DNA of 64,000 bases from an uncultured Bacteroidales bacterium (GTDB lineage Bacteria; Bacteroidota; Bacteroidia; Bacteroidales; UBA932): contig CALVDR010000004.1 in assembly GCA_944326365.1 (NCBI GenBank), positions 84,859 through 148,858 of the forward strand. Direction: 5' to 3'. A model generated the notes under the pieces. The model worked only from the letters and a program-made list of their open reading frames with translations. It had not been told where the DNA came from and made no database searches. A program made the position numbers and the translations under genes. Shown here one piece after another: positions 52,546 to 60,972 of the stretch; the first letter of the stretch is position 1, and each line of letters begins with the position of its first letter.

Positions 52546-54711
52546 ATGAAACTGATAACCCATGTCGAATACTTCACAGAATGGGGTGAAGAACTGTTCA
52601 TGATGTCCTGCGGCAGGCTTTTCCCGATGAGTTACGGTATCGGCGGCGTGTGGACGGCAGAGCTGGACGGACTCGATGGAGGACGGGATTTCGAATACAG
52701 ATACGAAGTGCATAGCGGCGGCCTTTGCAGAAGGTCGGAATGGAAATCGCATGTGGCGGCCATGACGGAACAGACGGAGACAGGGACTGTAGAGATATGG
52801 GACAGCTGGAACTGCGTTCCGGAGGACCTTCCTCTGCATTCCTCTCCGTTTGCCGAAGGGGTGTTCCGGACTGAACCCGGGAAAAGATGGAAGGCGGCCG
52901 GTACGGCGATTCCGGTATTTTCCCTGCGGTCGGAGAGCGGGTTCGGTATAGGGGAATTTCATGACCTTGAACTGCTTGCGGACTGGGCTGCGGCCACGGG
53001 CCAGAAGATTATACAGCTTCTGCCGGTGAACGATACGACCATGACAGGCACTTGGGAGGATTCATATCCGTACAATGCCAATTCCAGTTTTGCCCTCCAT
53101 CCGCAGTTCATCCATCTGCCGGCAGTCGGAGTGGAGGAAGATACGGAATACCTGCGACTGAAAGAAGAGTTGAACGCACTCCCTGACACAGACTATGAAC
53201 GTGTGAACAGGGAGAAGACCAGACTGCTGCATGAGGCTTTCGCCAAATACGGTTCCGGTACTCTCTCGACGGAAGAATACAAGTCTTTTCTGAAAGACAA
53301 CGGTGACTGGCTTCTGTCTTATGCCGCTTACTGTACATTGCGGGACAGCACCGGGACAGCGGATTTCACCCGCTGGACTCATGTCGGAAAGGACGAGGCT
53401 TCAGGTTCGGAGGGAGAGGATTTCTCCGTCTACGACCGCGGGGCTGTGGAAAAATTCATTGCGGAGCATCCTGACGAAATCGCCTATCACTGTTTTGTCC
53501 AGTATCATCTTCATATCCAGCTTTCCCGGGCCAGGGATTATGCCCGGTCGAAAGGGATAGTCTTCAAAGGGGATCTGCCTATAGGCGTGAGCCGTACAAG
53601 CGCCGATGCTTGGGAGAACAGGCATCTGTTCAATATGGACTCGCAGGCCGGGGCGCCGCCCGACGCCTTTTCAGCTGACGGACAGAACTGGGGTTTGCCT
53701 ACGTACAATTGGGAAGTAATGGCGCAGGACGGATATGCGTGGTGGCGATCCCGACTCAGGAAGATGTCGCAGTATTTCGATGTCTTCAGGATAGATCATA
53801 TTTTGGGCTTTTTCCGTATATGGGAAATCCCTGTTCCGGAAAAGAGCGGACTTCTCGGACATTTCAACCCTGCCCTGCCATATTCAGGGGAGGAGCTGGC
53901 GTCATACGGTTTCGGAGACAGCCCGAAGCTCTCATGCGATGATGCCGCTGCGAAGGACGGGAAAGAACGTACCGATGTACTTTTCCTGGAAGACCCTCAC
54001 AGGAGAGGCTGGTGGCATCCCCGGATAGCCGCGCAGTCCACTTCGGCCTATGCCATGTCTGACGACGGCCTGAAACGGGCCTTCGACAGTCTTTATGATG
54101 ATTTCTTCTATCACAGGCACAATGCGTTCTGGAAGGAGTCCGCGATGAGAAAACTTGCTTCCCTGCTTTCGGAGACAGGGATGCTGGCCTGCGGAGAGGA
54201 TCTGGGTATGATTCCAGGGTGTGTTCCGGAAGTCATGTCCGAATACAGGATTTTGTCTCTGGAAATACAGAGGATGCCGAAAGCCGTCGGAGAGAAGTTC
54301 GCCGATCCTGCCCGTTATCCGTATTATTCAGTGTGTATGATTTCCACACATGACATGTCGCCTTTGAGATTGTGGTGGGAAGAAGACAGGGAAGTGACGG
54401 ATGCGTTCTGGCACAACGTAATGCACCGCGAAGGAGAAGCTCCGCGTTCGTGTGAGCCATGGATATGCAGGGAGATTGTCGGAAGTCATCTCCAGTCATC
54501 GTCGATGCTGTCAATCCAGCTCCTTCAGGACTGGCTTTCCATTTCTGGAGAGCTCAGAAGGGACGATCCTGCGCAGGAGAGGATAAACGTGCCGGCATTC
54601 CCGAGATATTACTGGAGATACAGGATGCATCTCACTCTCGAAAAGCTGCTGGAACAGGACGCTTTCAACGCGGAATTGAGACAGATGATCCTCGATTCCG
54701 GAAGATGCTGA
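52546..54711 (+). CDS. malQ: 4-alpha-glucanotransferase, GH77 (amylomaltase/DPE2 type)
   Basis: Transfers alpha-1,4-glucan segments between malto-oligosaccharides in glycogen and maltodextrin metabolism. The 721 residues start with a single starch-binding (CBM20-like) domain (about 1-75, ITHVEYFTEWGEELFM, DFEYRYEV), then the GH77 barrel: VFSLRSESGFGIGEFHDLELL, PIGVSRTSADAWENRHLFN, nucleophile Asp in FRIDHILGFFRIWEIP, acid/base Glu in CGEDLGMIPGCVPEVM, and transition-state Asp in STHDMSPLRLWW. Bacteroidetes homologs usually carry two such N-terminal modules (about 890 residues), so this one is shortened. Start is fixed by the promoter. Confidence 0.95.
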   Translation: MKLITHVEYFTEWGEELFMMSCGRLFPMSYGIGGVWTAELDGLDGGRDFEYRYEVHSGGLCRRSEWKSHVAAMTEQTETGTVEIWDSWNCVPEDLPLHSSPFAEGVFRTEPGKRWKAAGTAIPVFSLRSESGFGIGEFHDLELLADWAAATGQKIIQLLPVNDTTMTGTWEDSYPYNANSSFALHPQFIHLPAVGVEEDTEYLRLKEELNALPDTDYERVNREKTRLLHEAFAKYGSGTLSTEEYKSFLKDNGDWLLSYAAYCTLRDSTGTADFTRWTHVGKDEASGSEGEDFSVYDRGAVEKFIAEHPDEIAYHCFVQYHLHIQLSRARDYARSKGIVFKGDLPIGVSRTSADAWENRHLFNMDSQAGAPPDAFSADGQNWGLPTYNWEVMAQDGYAWWRSRLRKMSQYFDVFRIDHILGFFRIWEIPVPEKSGLLGHFNPALPYSGEELASYGFGDSPKLSCDDAAAKDGKERTDVLFLEDPHRRGWWHPRIAAQSTSAYAMSDDGLKRAFDSLYDDFFYHRHNAFWKESAMRKLASLLSETGMLACGEDLGMIPGCVPEVMSEYRILSLEIQRMPKAVGEKFADPARYPYYSVCMISTHDMSPLRLWWEEDREVTDAFWHNVMHREGEAPRSCEPWICREIVGSHLQSSSMLSIQLLQDWLSISGELRRDDPAQERINVPAFPRYYWRYRMHLTLEKLLEQDAFNAELRQMILDSGRC

Positions 54712-54746
54712 CATATACCTGATTCGAACTCGGATCCGACGATATT

Positions 54747-54957
54747 TAACGTGAGTTCGATGAAAAGAACGCAGTGAATTTCAGAGAACTACCTCTTTTA
54801 GAGGATTCGTGGAACGAATCCGTAGGCAAGTCCTCCCATACGAAGGGGAGGATTTAGGAGGGGTGACACGTAAAAGGAAGGAGATTTCGCAGAAATCGTA
54901 ACGTCAGTTCGACGAAATCTCTGGTACTGAGCAGAATAATTCGTCGAACTGACGTTA
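54747..54957 (+). repeat. Interspersed repeat family, copy D
   Basis: Begins TAACGTGAGTTCGATGAA and ends TTCGTCGAACTGACGTTA. The terminal hairpin has perfect 18-base arms (54899-54916, 54940-54957) around TCTCTGGTACTGAGCAGAA. The interior includes GAGGATTCG/CGAATCC and TCCTCCC/GGGAGGA pairs and GGGGTGACACG. This is the cleanest copy and is followed two bases later by a gene fragment. Confidence 0.92.
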
Positions 54958-54959
54958 TT

Positions 54960-55097
54960 TATCTCGACTTCAACCGCGTGGATAACGACCAGTACAAACA
55001 GACCGTCTGGATTATGCCGCAGGGAACGCCGGATAAGAATTTTCAGGCTGGATTTGGAGAATTGGAAATGATTTTTATAACTTTGCGGCGGATTTAG
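54960..55097 (+). pseudogene. Truncated 3' end of an unidentified gene
   Basis: A 45-codon frame ending in TAG with coding-like residues (YLDFNRVDNDQYKQTVWIMP, then GTPDKNFQAGFGELE) but no start codon in a suitable position. It begins directly at the right end of repeat copy D. It looks like the C-terminus of a gene whose upstream part was removed or displaced when the repeat arrived. The family was not recognised. The rdgB promoter lies in its last codons. Confidence 0.4.
55053..55085 (+). promoter_or_regulatory. Promoter for rdgB
   Basis: TTTG at 55053-55056, 21 bases, TAACTTTG at 55078-55085, 29 bases before the rdgB ATG. Confidence 0.65.
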
Positions 55098-55114
55098 ACG
55101 AAAATAATGCAGTT

Positions 55115-55765
55115 ATGAAAATGGTTTTTGCAACGGGCAATAGCGGAAAACTGCGTGAGGCATCAGAGATTTTAGGCAAGGGATTTGAGCTCGTTACCCC
55201 TGCACAGATGGGAATCCAGGAGGATATTCCCGAGACAGGCACTACCTTGAGGGCCAATTCGCAGCAGAAAGCCGACTATATCTGGAACAGTGTCCATACC
55301 GACTGTTTTGCGGATGACACAGGTCTTGAAGTCGATGTTCTCGGAGGCGCTCCCGGAGTCCATACCGCAAGATATGCCGGCGAAGAGAAGGATTTCAACA
55401 AGAATATGGACAAGCTTCTCGATGAACTGTCGCGCAAGGAGATGGAAGCTTCCATGATGAAGTCCATGGGGATAGTCCCTAAAAAGAATCTTAGAAAGGC
55501 GCGTTTCAAAAGCGTCATCACACTTATAATCGACGGGCAGAGACATTTTTTCAACGGTGTGCTTGAGGGCAGTATAGCCAGAACCAAGGCAGGAAAAGGC
55601 GGTTTCGGCTATGATCCGGTCTTCATATCGGACGATTATCCGGCAGTCACACTGGCTGAAATCACCGAAGAGCAGAAAAACTCCATATCGCACAGGGGAA
55701 AAGCCCTCAGGGCGATGGCTGACTTTCTGAAAAATGCCGGCGGGACTGTCCAGGCTCATGCCTGA
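55115..55765 (+). CDS. rdgB: XTP/dITP diphosphatase (RdgB/HAM1)
   Basis: House-cleaning nucleotide pyrophosphatase that removes dITP and XTP before incorporation. 216 residues with the substrate and metal motifs MVFATGNSGKLREASEIL, FADDTGLEVDVLGGAPGVHTARYAG, AGKGGFGYDPVF and SHRGKALRAM. A segment of about 20 Lys/Met-rich residues in the middle (around KEMEASMMKSMGIVPKKN) is longer than in E. coli RdgB, as seen in some Bacteroidetes homologs. Confidence 0.97.
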   Translation: MKMVFATGNSGKLREASEILGKGFELVTPAQMGIQEDIPETGTTLRANSQQKADYIWNSVHTDCFADDTGLEVDVLGGAPGVHTARYAGEEKDFNKNMDKLLDELSRKEMEASMMKSMGIVPKKNLRKARFKSVITLIIDGQRHFFNGVLEGSIARTKAGKGGFGYDPVFISDDYPAVTLAEITEEQKNSISHRGKALRAMADFLKNAGGTVQAHA

Positions 55766-55788
55766 CATGCTGGAAGCTACATGCGGAT

Positions 55789-56442
55789 ATGCTGAACAGT
55801 TCTGAATTCATCCTGTTGCATACGACGAAGTTCGGTGAAAAATCCATAGTCCTTCATACCCTGTCGAAAGCGTATGGAAGAAAAGGCTTTTTCGTGAAGA
55901 ACATCTCGAACAGGGCCGTGACTTCTCTGTTCTTCCCTCTGGCCATACTGGAGGCGGATATTCTGGAAACCACCAGATCGAGACTCTTTACGGCTTCGCA
56001 TCTGGCATTGGCCCGGCCCCTGGCCGGAATCAGGAACAGCATCCGGAAGAGTGCCATATCCATGTTTGTCAGCGAGGTCATTTACCGTGTCGTGAAAGAA
56101 GGCATCTGCGACAGGGCCTTGTACGACATGTGTGAAAAGGATATCATGCTTCTGGATGCGATGGATGACGACTTCTGCAATTTCCACCTTTATTTCCTGC
56201 TGGATTTCATCGTAGCATTGGGTTTCAGCCCCGGGCCTCGTGATCTGGAGCCTTTTATGGACCGGTATCTCGGACTGGTGTCGGAATTCATGTGCAAACC
56301 GTTTTCCGAGGCCATGCTGGTACCGATGACGGGAGACATCCGAAATGAAGTGGCGGAACGGCTGCTGAAGTATATAGAATTCCACACGGAATCGGCAGTC
56401 AGCGTGAATTCCCTGAAAATACTTCACGAACTGTTCCGCTGA
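55789..56442 (+). CDS. recO: DNA repair protein RecO
   Basis: Works with RecF and RecR to load RecA on SSB-coated gaps. The 217 residues have the N-terminal OB fold (EFILLHTTKFGEKSIVLHTL, SKAYGRKGFFVKN) and the helical C-terminal domain (DFIVALGFSPGPRDL; LLKYIEFHTESAVSV; SLKILHELF). No zinc-binding cysteine cluster is present, usual for Bacteroidetes RecO. It begins 23 bases after rdgB and its end overlaps the convergent U32 gene by 19 bases. Confidence 0.92.
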   Translation: MLNSSEFILLHTTKFGEKSIVLHTLSKAYGRKGFFVKNISNRAVTSLFFPLAILEADILETTRSRLFTASHLALARPLAGIRNSIRKSAISMFVSEVIYRVVKEGICDRALYDMCEKDIMLLDAMDDDFCNFHLYFLLDFIVALGFSPGPRDLEPFMDRYLGLVSEFMCKPFSEAMLVPMTGDIRNEVAERLLKYIEFHTESAVSVNSLKILHELFR

Positions 56443-57722
56443 TTTGCAGTCAGGTCCGTGCGGCCCTGTTCTTCAGCCCAGATGTAGACCTTGTCCGAAC
56501 GTCTGAGCTTTTCCGTCTGACCGCCGAGATCTACAGGAATCGAGCAGTACACTCCTTTCCCTGCTTCCGGAACTGGTTTCAGGTCTACCCGGATTTCCCC
56601 TACGGTCAGCTCCACTACTCCCGTGGTCGGTCCGATGATCAGTATCCTGTCGTTTTTCTTCAGGGTGGCTGACTCTATCAGGATTTCGGCAACACCGGGT
56701 TTCGCAAACCAGTTGGTGACCTTCCCGCAGTAAACTTTCTTTCTGGTGGCCTTGCTCCCGTAAACTTCACTCCATTCACCGAGTCTGGCCCCCTGATAAT
56801 AGCCGTCCCAGAAGCCTCTGTTGAAGACCTCCTCCAGTTCCTTTTTCAGGCTTGCCGCCAATTCCGGAGTGTAGCTTCCGTCGCAGACGGCGTCTGCAGC
56901 GCGCCGGTAGCATGATGCCGTGCGTTTTACATATTCGGCAGATCTGGCGCGGCCTTCTATCTTGAATACCGTGACTCCGGCATCTATGATCTTGTCCATG
57001 AACTCGATGGTGCACAGATCTTTCGGGGACATGATGTACTTGTTGTCCACCACGAGGCGGTTCCCTGTTTCCAGATCCGTCACTTCGTAGCCGCGCCTGC
57101 ATATCTGGTAGCAGGAGCCTCTGTTCGCGGATGCCCCGTATTCGTGCAGGCTGAGATAGCATTTCCCCGATATGGCCATGCACAGGGCTCCGTGGGCGAA
57201 CATTTCTATCCCCACACGACGTCCGGACGGCCCCTTGATGTCTTCGGAGTCTATGATCGATCTTATTTCCTTGACCTGGTGCAGGTTGAGTTCTCTGGCC
57301 AGGACTATGACATCCGCGTATCCGGCGTAGAAGCGGAGTGCTTCCGCATTCGATATGCTGAGCTGGGTCGAGATGTGGACTTCGAGTCCGACAGACCTGG
57401 CATAGATGATGGCTGCCATGTCCGAGGCAATGACGGCAGAGACTCCGGCAGATTTGGCCGCATCAAGAGTCTTTCTCATATCGTCCAGATCTTCCTGATA
57501 CAGGACTATGTTCAGGGTCAGATATGATTTGATCCCGTGTTTTCTGCATATGCTGCAGATTTCGGGCAGGTCTTCCATCCTGAAATTGTTCGCAGAGTGG
57601 GATCTCATGTTCAGTTTCTCCACTCCGAAGTAGACGGAATCAGCTCCGCCCTGAATCGCGGCATGCAGGCATTCGAAATTGCCAGCAGGTGCCATTATTT
57701 CCAAACTTTTCCTGTCCATCAT
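56424..57722 (-). CDS. Peptidase U32 family protein (tRNA/rRNA hydroxylation type)
   Basis: A 432-residue U32 protein. The name peptidase is historical: E. coli relatives TrhP and RlhA take part in RNA hydroxylation. Landmarks are IMAPAGNFECLHAAIQGGAD, VYFGVEKLNMR, VHISTQLSISNAEA, EMFAHGALCMAISGKC, then the Cys-rich NRGSCYQICRRGY and DLCTIEFMDKIIDAGV. Length fits TrhP better than RlhA. The ATG at 57722 lies one base after the stop of the polyprenyl synthase gene, so the two are co-transcribed; earlier in-frame codons lie inside that gene. Confidence 0.9.
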   Translation of the reverse strand: MMDRKSLEIMAPAGNFECLHAAIQGGADSVYFGVEKLNMRSHSANNFRMEDLPEICSICRKHGIKSYLTLNIVLYQEDLDDMRKTLDAAKSAGVSAVIASDMAAIIYARSVGLEVHISTQLSISNAEALRFYAGYADVIVLARELNLHQVKEIRSIIDSEDIKGPSGRRVGIEMFAHGALCMAISGKCYLSLHEYGASANRGSCYQICRRGYEVTDLETGNRLVVDNKYIMSPKDLCTIEFMDKIIDAGVTVFKIEGRARSAEYVKRTASCYRRAADAVCDGSYTPELAASLKKELEEVFNRGFWDGYYQGARLGEWSEVYGSKATRKKVYCGKVTNWFAKPGVAEILIESATLKKNDRILIIGPTTGVVELTVGEIRVDLKPVPEAGKGVYCSIPVDLGGQTEKLRRSDKVYIWAEEQGRTDLTANQRNSS

Positions 57723-57723
57723 A

Positions 57724-58740
57724 TTACCTGTTCCTGCCGAGAAGCCGGTCTGCGTATCTGTGGAGCATTTCATAGCGGACTTTGGAGAGTCCGATCATTC
57801 CGGCATAGTTCATCGCCTGGGCGTGGAGTTTTATGATTTCGTATTTTACGTCTTCATCGATGCCGAGAGCTTCATAGATTTCCGTGACCTTGGCTATCTT
57901 GGCAGACTTGTCGGCTTCATTGCCGGTTTTCATTTCCATTGCCCTGAGAAGGGCAGCCTTCCCGAATTTCGGGTCAATGACACCGGAGGCTTCCAGTTCC
58001 TCTCCTTTTTCGAGAGCCCTGGTCAGCAGCCATGTTTTCTTGTTGTTTATGATGTCCCCTCCGATTTTCTTTCCGAAAACGGCAGGGTCTCCGTAGGTGT
58101 CCAGATAGTCGTCGGTGATCTGGAAGGCGAGGCCGAGATCATAGCCGAACTTGTAAAGAAGGTCGCAGCTTCTGCTGTCCGCCCCGGCGATGAGTGCACC
58201 GAGTTTTGCCGAGCAGGCTATCAGGACCGCGGTCTTGAGCCCTATCATTTTCATGTAGGATTCCATGGATACTGTTTTCTCGTTCTCGAATTCCATGTCG
58301 TATTGCTGCCCTTCGCATACTTGCGCGGCTGTCCCGGTGAACAGCTCCATGGCTTGCGGCAGGACCTCTGCAGGAGCCTTGGCTATCCTGCGGTAGCTGT
58401 CTATCGACATCACGTCACCGGAGATGATGGCCGTATTGTCATCCCATTTGCGGCAGACAGTGGGCATTCCGCGACGCATGTCGGAATTGTCCATGATGTC
58501 ATCGTGAATCAGAGTGAAACTGTGAAACACTTCCAGAGCGGCTGCAGGTTCGAGGATCCTGTCATCGAAACTGTCCTGAAAGAGCGAGTAGGCTGTCAGA
58601 CACAGGCGCGGCCTGACTCTTTTCCCTCCTATGCCTATCATATAGCGCAGCGGGTCATACAGACCAGCAGGTTCCGCATTGAATGAGATGTTCTCAAACA
58701 GACTTGCGAGAGTTTCTTCTATCTGGTTTTCGTTGATCAT
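57724..58740 (-). CDS. Polyprenyl (trans-isoprenyl) diphosphate synthase
   Basis: Chain-elongating prenyltransferase that condenses isopentenyl diphosphate onto allylic diphosphates, possibly making the menaquinone tail or the undecaprenyl precursor. 338 residues with both Asp-rich motifs, LIHDDIMDNSDMRRG and FQITDDYLDTYGDP, plus GGKRVRPRLCLTAYSLF. Product length cannot be judged safely. Start at 58740 (MINENQIEETL) is 38 bases after the -7 box TATCTTTG. Confidence 0.93.
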   Translation of the reverse strand: MINENQIEETLASLFENISFNAEPAGLYDPLRYMIGIGGKRVRPRLCLTAYSLFQDSFDDRILEPAAALEVFHSFTLIHDDIMDNSDMRRGMPTVCRKWDDNTAIISGDVMSIDSYRRIAKAPAEVLPQAMELFTGTAAQVCEGQQYDMEFENEKTVSMESYMKMIGLKTAVLIACSAKLGALIAGADSRSCDLLYKFGYDLGLAFQITDDYLDTYGDPAVFGKKIGGDIINNKKTWLLTRALEKGEELEASGVIDPKFGKAALLRAMEMKTGNEADKSAKIAKVTEIYEALGIDEDVKYEIIKLHAQAMNYAGMIGLSKVRYEMLHRYADRLLGRNR

Positions 58741-58778
58741 TGCTGTTGTAGTTTTGCTTTTGTCCGTTATGATAGAGA

Positions 58779-58786
58779 CAAAGATA
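58779..58786 (-). promoter_or_regulatory. Promoter -7 box for the polyprenyl synthase gene
   Basis: TATCTTTG on the minus strand, 38 bases before the ATG at 58740. It faces away from the mscS promoter 44 bases to the right. Confidence 0.5.
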
Positions 58787-58829
58787 GACATAATCTTTGT
58801 TCCGGAGCAGTTTTTCCCGGAAAGATTCA

Positions 58830-58837
58830 TATATTTG
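58830..58837 (+). promoter_or_regulatory. Promoter -7 box for the mscS gene
   Basis: TATATTTG, full match to TAnnTTTG, 42 bases before the ATG at 58880. The leader contains a GGACC/GGTCC mini-hairpin at 58851-58864. Confidence 0.5.
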
Positions 58838-58879
58838 AAATTATATTATCGGACCTTCCGGTCCAATGATCGTATTCTT

Positions 58880-60031
58880 ATGGAACAGTTTCAGGTGGAA
58901 ATATTCGGTCTTGATGCGCAGATGCGCATCGTCATATCCTGCGCAGTGGTGGTGCTGGCATATCTGGCGGATTTCCTGTGCTGCAAGATTCTCATCCCTC
59001 TTATCCGGAGAGTCGCGGACAGGACAGCGTTCAAGTGGGACAACTATATCACCGACAGCCGGGTCCTGCACAATATTTTTCACCTCATACCTCCGGTGAC
59101 CTTCATGGTCGCTCTGCCTATCCTTTTCCCTGAAGGCGGCAAATGGACGGTTCTTCTGACCAAGGCTCTGAGCATATATATAATAATGGTGGCCTGCAGC
59201 CTCGGCTGCGCTTTCGTGAATTCGCTTTATGCCATATCAAGTGAGTCGGATGTCCTGAAAGACAAGCCTATGAAGGGTGTCTACCAGATGGTCAAGGTGG
59301 TGTTGATCTGTGTCGGGGCCATTCTGGTGATAGGCGTGCTCATAGAAAAGGATTTCACCTCACTTCTTGCAGGACTGGGTGCCTCTGCGGCAGTACTGAT
59401 GCTGGTGTTCAAGGATACCATCCTGGGGGTAGTCGCGGGAATCCAGCTTTCCGCACACGACATGCTCAGGCCGGGGGACTGGATCATGATGGACAAGAAC
59501 GGGATAAACGGGGAAGTGGAGGAGGTCACCCTGAATACGGTGAAGGTCAGGAACTGGGACCATTCCATAGTCACGGTCCCTCCATATACTCTGGTCAGCG
59601 ATTCTTTCAAGAACTGGAGGGGGATGCGTGAGAGTGCCGGCCGCCGCGTCGCCAGAGCCATACGCATAGACATGAACTCGATAAGATTCTGTACCGCAGC
59701 GGAAACAGACCGTTTTTCCCGTCAGCCATGGTTCATCCGGCCGGATGATGACGGACCTGCGGTCAATCTCCACATGTTCCGGGAAGCCGTGGAATATTAT
59801 CTGCGGAACAGGCAGGACATCAATCCGGATCTGATGATTCTGGTCCGCCAGCTGGAACCTACCCCTGAAGGTCTGCCTCTGCAGCTGTACTTTTTCACCA
59901 GAACCCGGGCGTGGGCCGAGCATGAACACATAGCGGCAGATATTCTTGAGCATATCATCGCCATGATGCCTGAGTTCGGGCTTAAGGTTTTCCAGCGTCC
60001 GGCAGGAACGGATTTGTTAAGTAAAAGTTAA
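58880..60031 (+). CDS. Mechanosensitive ion channel, MscS family
   Basis: Small-conductance tension-gated channel of the inner membrane, 383 residues. Four hydrophobic helices precede the pore helix TM3 (SLLAGLGASAAVLMLVFKDT, Gly/Ala-rich), followed by the MscS beta domain (HDMLRPGDWIMMDKNGINGE, VEEVTLNTVKVRNWDHSIV, VPPYTLVSDSFKNW). The longer open frame upstream overlaps the divergent polyprenyl synthase gene and is not used; the promoter supports 58880. Size and layout recall the YbdG-type subgroup of E. coli. Confidence 0.92.
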   Translation: MEQFQVEIFGLDAQMRIVISCAVVVLAYLADFLCCKILIPLIRRVADRTAFKWDNYITDSRVLHNIFHLIPPVTFMVALPILFPEGGKWTVLLTKALSIYIIMVACSLGCAFVNSLYAISSESDVLKDKPMKGVYQMVKVVLICVGAILVIGVLIEKDFTSLLAGLGASAAVLMLVFKDTILGVVAGIQLSAHDMLRPGDWIMMDKNGINGEVEEVTLNTVKVRNWDHSIVTVPPYTLVSDSFKNWRGMRESAGRRVARAIRIDMNSIRFCTAAETDRFSRQPWFIRPDDDGPAVNLHMFREAVEYYLRNRQDINPDLMILVRQLEPTPEGLPLQLYFFTRTRAWAEHEHIAADILEHIIAMMPEFGLKVFQRPAGTDLLSKS

Positions 60032-60045
60032 ATCGGCTGTCTCCG

Positions 60046-60077
60046 TTTGGAATTTCAGAGCCGCTGACATACCTTTG
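60046..60077 (+). promoter_or_regulatory. Promoter for the pst operon
   Basis: TTTG at 60046-60049, 20 bases, TACCTTTG at 60070-60077, 34 bases before pstS. No other regulatory site was recognised. Confidence 0.7.
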
Positions 60078-60111
60078 CGGCCGTGCAGGTATCAGTCTGC
60101 ATGAATCCATT

Positions 60112-60972
60112 ATGAAGAGAACAGCAGTATTAACCATTCTCTGCGTCCTGCTGCTTCAGGGCGTCTCTTCCGCACAGCGGGTCAAGGGCAGCGACACTCT
60201 GCTGCCGCTCACACAGGAACTGGCCGAGCAATATCTTGAAAAGCATCCTGAGTCGGAAATCATAGTCACCGGCGGAGGTTCCGGCGTGGGAATAGCGGCT
60301 CTTCCGGAAAACACCACAGACATAGCCATGGCGTCACGCCGCATCAAGTTCGGAGAAAAGATGAAATTCGCTGAAATCGGGCTTGATGCACGGGAGGTCA
60401 TAGTCGCTTATGATGCACTTGCCGTAGTCGTGAATCCCTCGAATCCCGTAGACAGTCTTACACGGGAGCAGCTAGAAGCGATATTCAGAGGGAAAATCAC
60501 GAACTGGAAGGAAGTCGGCGGAGAAGACTGGAAGATAGTGGTCTATTCCAGGGAGACATCTTCCGGGACATATGAATTCTTCAAGGAAAGCGTGCTCGAC
60601 AACAAGAATTACATGAGCAGCATCCTTTCCATGCCGGCTACCGGTGCCATCATACAGTCCGTGAAACAGACAAAAGGCGCCATAGGTTATATCGGCCTGG
60701 CATATCTGAACAGGTTCGTCAAGCCTCTGTCGGTTTCCTATGACGGCGGGCGGCACTATGCGGAACCGTCGGTACGGACTGCTGCGGACGGTTCATATCC
60801 TATCGTCAGGCCTCTGTATTATTATTATGATGCGGAAAAGGAATCTATAGTTTCCCCGTTTGTTTCATACGTCCTTTCCGATGAGGGACAGGCATCGGTC
60901 CTGGAGCAGGGCTTTGTCCCTGTGAGGGAGGAAACTTCGGATACCTCAGGTAAACTAACGTCAGTCAGATGA
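60112..60972 (+). CDS. pstS: Phosphate ABC transporter substrate-binding protein PstS
   Basis: Periplasmic phosphate receptor, 286 residues with signal peptide (LQGVSSAQ). Phosphate-site motifs are VKGSDTLLPLTQELAEQY, VTGGGSGVGIAAL, DIAMASRRIK and YSRETSSGTYEFFKE. The segment NPSNPVDSLTREQLEAIF followed by RGKITNWKEVGG is repeated in diverged form in the neighbouring PstC. Its stop overlaps the pstC start by four bases (ATGA). Confidence 0.96.
   Translation: MKRTAVLTILCVLLLQGVSSAQRVKGSDTLLPLTQELAEQYLEKHPESEIIVTGGGSGVGIAALPENTTDIAMASRRIKFGEKMKFAEIGLDAREVIVAYDALAVVVNPSNPVDSLTREQLEAIFRGKITNWKEVGGEDWKIVVYSRETSSGTYEFFKESVLDNKNYMSSILSMPATGAIIQSVKQTKGAIGYIGLAYLNRFVKPLSVSYDGGRHYAEPSVRTAADGSYPIVRPLYYYYDAEKESIVSPFVSYVLSDEGQASVLEQGFVPVREETSDTSGKLTSVR

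Noticed and set aside
57679..58686. A 335-codon plus-strand open frame
   Set aside because: Antisense to the polyprenyl synthase, whose two Asp-rich motifs identify the real gene.
58679..58879. N-terminal extension of the MscS protein
   Set aside because: It overlaps the divergent polyprenyl synthase start and both promoters; the -7 box at 58830-58837 lies inside it.
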